DNA of 64,000 nt from Centrapalus pauciflorus. Lineage: Eukaryota; Streptophyta; Magnoliopsida; Asterales; Asteraceae. Positions 60,996 through 64,000 of the stretch are shown piece by piece. The stretch covers positions 479,501 through 543,500 of the forward strand of contig JAANYP010003732.1 of the NCBI GenBank assembly GCA_020465985.1, given 5' to 3'. A program made the position numbers and the translations under genes. The notes beneath the pieces were generated by a model. The model was not told where the DNA came from. It was given only the letters and a program-made list of their open reading frames with translations, and did no database searches. Each line of letters begins with the position of its first letter. The first letter of the stretch is position 1.

Positions 60996-61419
60996 TCTAT
61001 TCTATTAAAATAGTAAATAGATGCCACTTTGCAACTAACTAGATTATTAATTGGCATAACTCGGATACGACACGTATAATAACCTACGATTTCTGTGTTA
61101 AAATATAACTAAATTAATTTAGAACATACGTATTTCTATTATCCTAATAATCTTTTTTAAATTTTAGTCTACAACTCATGTTTTTCCTTATCTTCTTATC
61201 CAAGTTTATTAGCTTCTATAAACTTTTTTTTTTTTGTTATTGTTTAATTTTTAGTTATGTATTTACATTCAGTTAACTGCTTTATATATTTTCAAGAATC
61301 TTTTAGCACTATAATATTGTTATTTTATTTGTTATTTCTATAATAATTTTTTAATTTGTATAAAGTTTAAAAAAATCATTTATTTAATTATCTCGTGTAA
61401 TACACAAGTAATAAACCAG
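60996..61419 (+). mobile_element. Short non-autonomous Helitron, 424 bp
   Basis: The 5' end TCTATTCTATTAAAATAG, after an A, is nearly that of the inner Helitron at 55761 and is followed by GATGCCAC. The 3' end has the hairpin TCGTGTAATACACAA and AATAAACCAG then T. Confidence 0.75.
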
Positions 61420-64000
61420 TAAAATAATAAATTATTTAGCTAGGATTCGAATACAAACCTTTAAAGTGCGTTTGACATAAAGAATATAATTGAAAAGAAA
61501 TGACAACAGAGCATGCATTTACTCCATTTTTTTTTGTTTTGGTTTTTTGTTTTGATATTTGATTTCTGGTTCGATTTTTGCTTATCCTTAATGTTAAGCA
61601 AGAATTGAAGAAGATTAGTTCAATAATTGTTGATGTAATCATTTGTTAGGAGAGAAGGTTTAAAGGTGTTGGGGATATAGGTAAGTAGTAATGTAGACAA
61701 AAGTATTAATTTGGTAGGTGTTCCTGCTAATCTTTGGGTCCAAGCATGTTATGACCATCTTCATCATCATCATCTAATAATTCTCATAAACATATATTAC
61801 TTTTTTTATTTTTTTTATTTCAAGCAATCTTTTATAAATTAAATATATTGTATTATTCATAATGAGTATATACATCTACTTTAATTTTTTTAATTGATCC
61901 GTACCATCATGACTTCAATCTTTTATGCAATATTTATATATCAATTATGAAAAAATAATCATGTAACTTTTTCTTCCTAGTTAAGTGAGAAGAATAGAAG
62001 TTGATTTTAAGACTTAGATGGTATCTCTTTCATGTTTTATTTCTTCATAATCGATTATGTTTTGGTTTCTACATTTAGTCCAATACAAGTTTTTAAAGGT
62101 TGTGCCTTAGTGGTGGGATTCGGGCTCAAGTTTAGGTTTGTGGGTTGATTATTGCTTTATTTGGAGTCTTTTTATTTATGAAAAAGTCTTTCTCACCAAT
62201 AAGTTGTTGGTAGAACAAAATTAGTTTTCATTGTAGAGGAAGGAAAGTTCGATTATGAAAGATCGTCTTGATGAGTTAAATTTTATATGAATCATTTAGG
62301 ATAATGTGGTATCAAAGTCAGCGATGAAGATAGGGCGTTGATCTTAATTTGATGAATTCGTTTGTTGTGAGTCGATGCATATTCTCATGAACTATGTCAC
62401 GAAGCGTCTAGCCGTTGCTCGAAGAGTCAACCAATTGTTTTGATGGTTGTGTCAAGATAGAAGTTGTAGACTGTGGTCCTGAATGCCATCATCATTAATT
62501 CACACATTCAAATTTTAAATAAATAAAGTATGTCATTGTTATAATAAATAAACTCAAATCAAACAAATATATCACATTCTTTGGCTACTTAGAGTACCCT
62601 ACTTCAACTAAAAATTAAAACAAAAAAAAATATTATTTTTTAAAAAAATATAAGAATAGTATTACTATTTGTAATAATTACTATTTTTCTAATTTTATAA
62701 ATAGATTTGAATAGTAACTATTTTTTTATTTAAAAATTTTAACTGATATACGTTGAGATTTTAATTTATATATAACATAATTTTTATATACAGTTATAGA
62801 AAATGAAATGGTTAGGTGGATATTTTTAATAAAAAATTATTTACATAAAATGTATTTAAACTCAAAATTAAAATATAAAATATTAAGGTTAATAGAAAAC
62901 TACAAGAAAAATATAGTTTTTTTTTTGTCAATAACCATTATTTTTCTAATTTTATAAATAAATATGAATAATACTACTTCTTTATGTATAAATTAGTATA
63001 TTTTAATTGATATATGATTTGTTTACTTTTCAATATAACTTATTATTATTTTTATATATTTTATTTTAAACTTTTTATCATAAACTTGCACATTTTAATT
63101 GATATAATTTAGAATTTTTTTTCTCATTTCTTAAATATTATTTGAAATTTATAGATAGATTATATTACTGTTAAGAAATACTTTTGTTAAATTTGTATTA
63201 TATTCATAATAATAACAATATATTAGATAATGCCAGATGTTGGGTAGGACTAATGATTTTTCTTAATATTTATTGAGTTTAATTGAAAATAATGAATTAT
63301 ATTTATCTTTTATTATATATTTGTATTTATCATTTCAGGTGAAACGTGGAAGCGTCATGTGCATTCAGGTGTTCTTCTTTATTTTAGGCTTTAATGAAAA
63401 TTAAAGAAAACTCCTAAGCATAAATATTATGAGTCAATCCCCCTAAAATATTATCGGTACCAACCGGTTTGAACCAGTCTAATATCGAACTCATCCATGC
63501 GGACCATGCGTAATTATATGCCTCCTATTCTTTAAAGTTTAAACGATAACACAGAGCTTAAATTAGGCCTGGGTAGTTCTATTTCAACTTGGGCTAGTCT
63601 TAATAGTCCTAAGAGAGATTTTTTCTATTTGGGCTTTAGTTTATATTCGTGATGGGCTTGGTATATTAGCTTATATTTGAACTTCAAAGGGTTGGTCTAG
63701 ACTCTAGAATCTAGACATGTAGAAGTAAAACTCGGAGGTTTGCAGTTGGTGAGATTTTTTCCTTAATATAACTTGAAGTTTGCGAGCCTGAATTCATCTT
63801 AGGTTAAAATTATTATTTATAGTCATGTTAACAAATAAAAGATAAATGTTTCATAAGTTTATACTTTATATAGAATTTGATTGAAGTTGAATATCAGACC
63901 CACTTTTAAAGGTTGTTATTTTTTTAGATGGGTAACCATTCTATTTTTTTCTATGGTATATTTTATAACTATTTTATTTAAATAATTACGTATTATAAAA
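61420..64000. other. A+T-rich region without a gene
   Basis: No gene supported. TGGTATCAAAGTCAGCG at 62311 loosely resembles the primer binding site after a 5' LTR, and 63348-63390 resembles 42642-42680. Everything else is low-complexity A+T. Confidence 0.4.

Noticed and set aside
61436..61642. Short minus-strand frames at the right end of the window
   Set aside because: Low-complexity A+T-rich sequence without protein features.
62311..62327. Possible tRNA-Met primer binding site (TGGTATCAAAGTCAGCG)
   Set aside because: Only a partial match, with no LTR pair or gag-pol sequence around it.

Overview
The window is nuclear DNA of a flowering plant, most likely a eudicot. Genes carry GT-AG introns, the plant-type families (ALA-class P4-ATPase, CML calmodulin-like protein, RING-H2 ligases, DUF740/OCTOPUS-like protein) are typical of angiosperms, and the intergenic DNA is very A+T rich and crowded with plant DNA transposons. 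An asterid (perhaps Asteraceae) is my guess, but nothing in the sequence settles it.

Layout. 1-12.4 kb is the gene-dense end: the 3' three quarters of a phospholipid flippase gene (+), a four-EF-hand calmodulin-like gene (-), a small unnamed plant protein (-), and an eight-exon HD-domain nucleotidase gene (-). 12.5-19 kb is repeats: a 1.27-kb foldback element, a degenerate tandem array, then a stack of short palindromic elements set in (TA)n runs. A RING-H2 gene lies at 19.2 kb. 20-35 kb is again repeats, including more (TA)n-embedded elements, a hAT element inside one of them, and two abutting foldback elements of 2.0 and 2.2 kb. A second RING-H2 gene (35.1 kb) and a third that looks frameshifted (39.3 kb) follow, separated by Helitron, CACTA and Harbinger-like MITE sequences. 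41-47 kb holds more (TA)n elements, including an inverted pair, and a fourth foldback element. A DUF740-like gene lies at 48.6-49.6 kb (-). 50-64 kb holds only transposon remains: LINE, nested Helitrons with RPA-like and helicase fragments, and palindromic MITEs.

The host genes do not form a pathway. The only local family is the RING-H2 trio, apparently tandem duplicates later spread apart by transposon insertion.

The most unusual content is mobile. (1) At least six unrelated-looking short-element families (A-F, about 15 copies) sit inside (TA)n microsatellites and share one terminal pattern, roughly GGTTCAATGGAGAACC, which suggests one microsatellite-targeting mechanism (compare rice Micron). 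(2) Four giant foldback elements share termini that start GAGTTAATTAC or GAGTAAATTAC, and each has an exact 9-bp target-site duplication (Mutator-like). Two of them abut with overlapping duplications and carry internal short sub-repeats. (3) A Helitron is inserted 10 bp inside the 5' tip of another. All boundaries come from reading the sequence by eye; no search was run.
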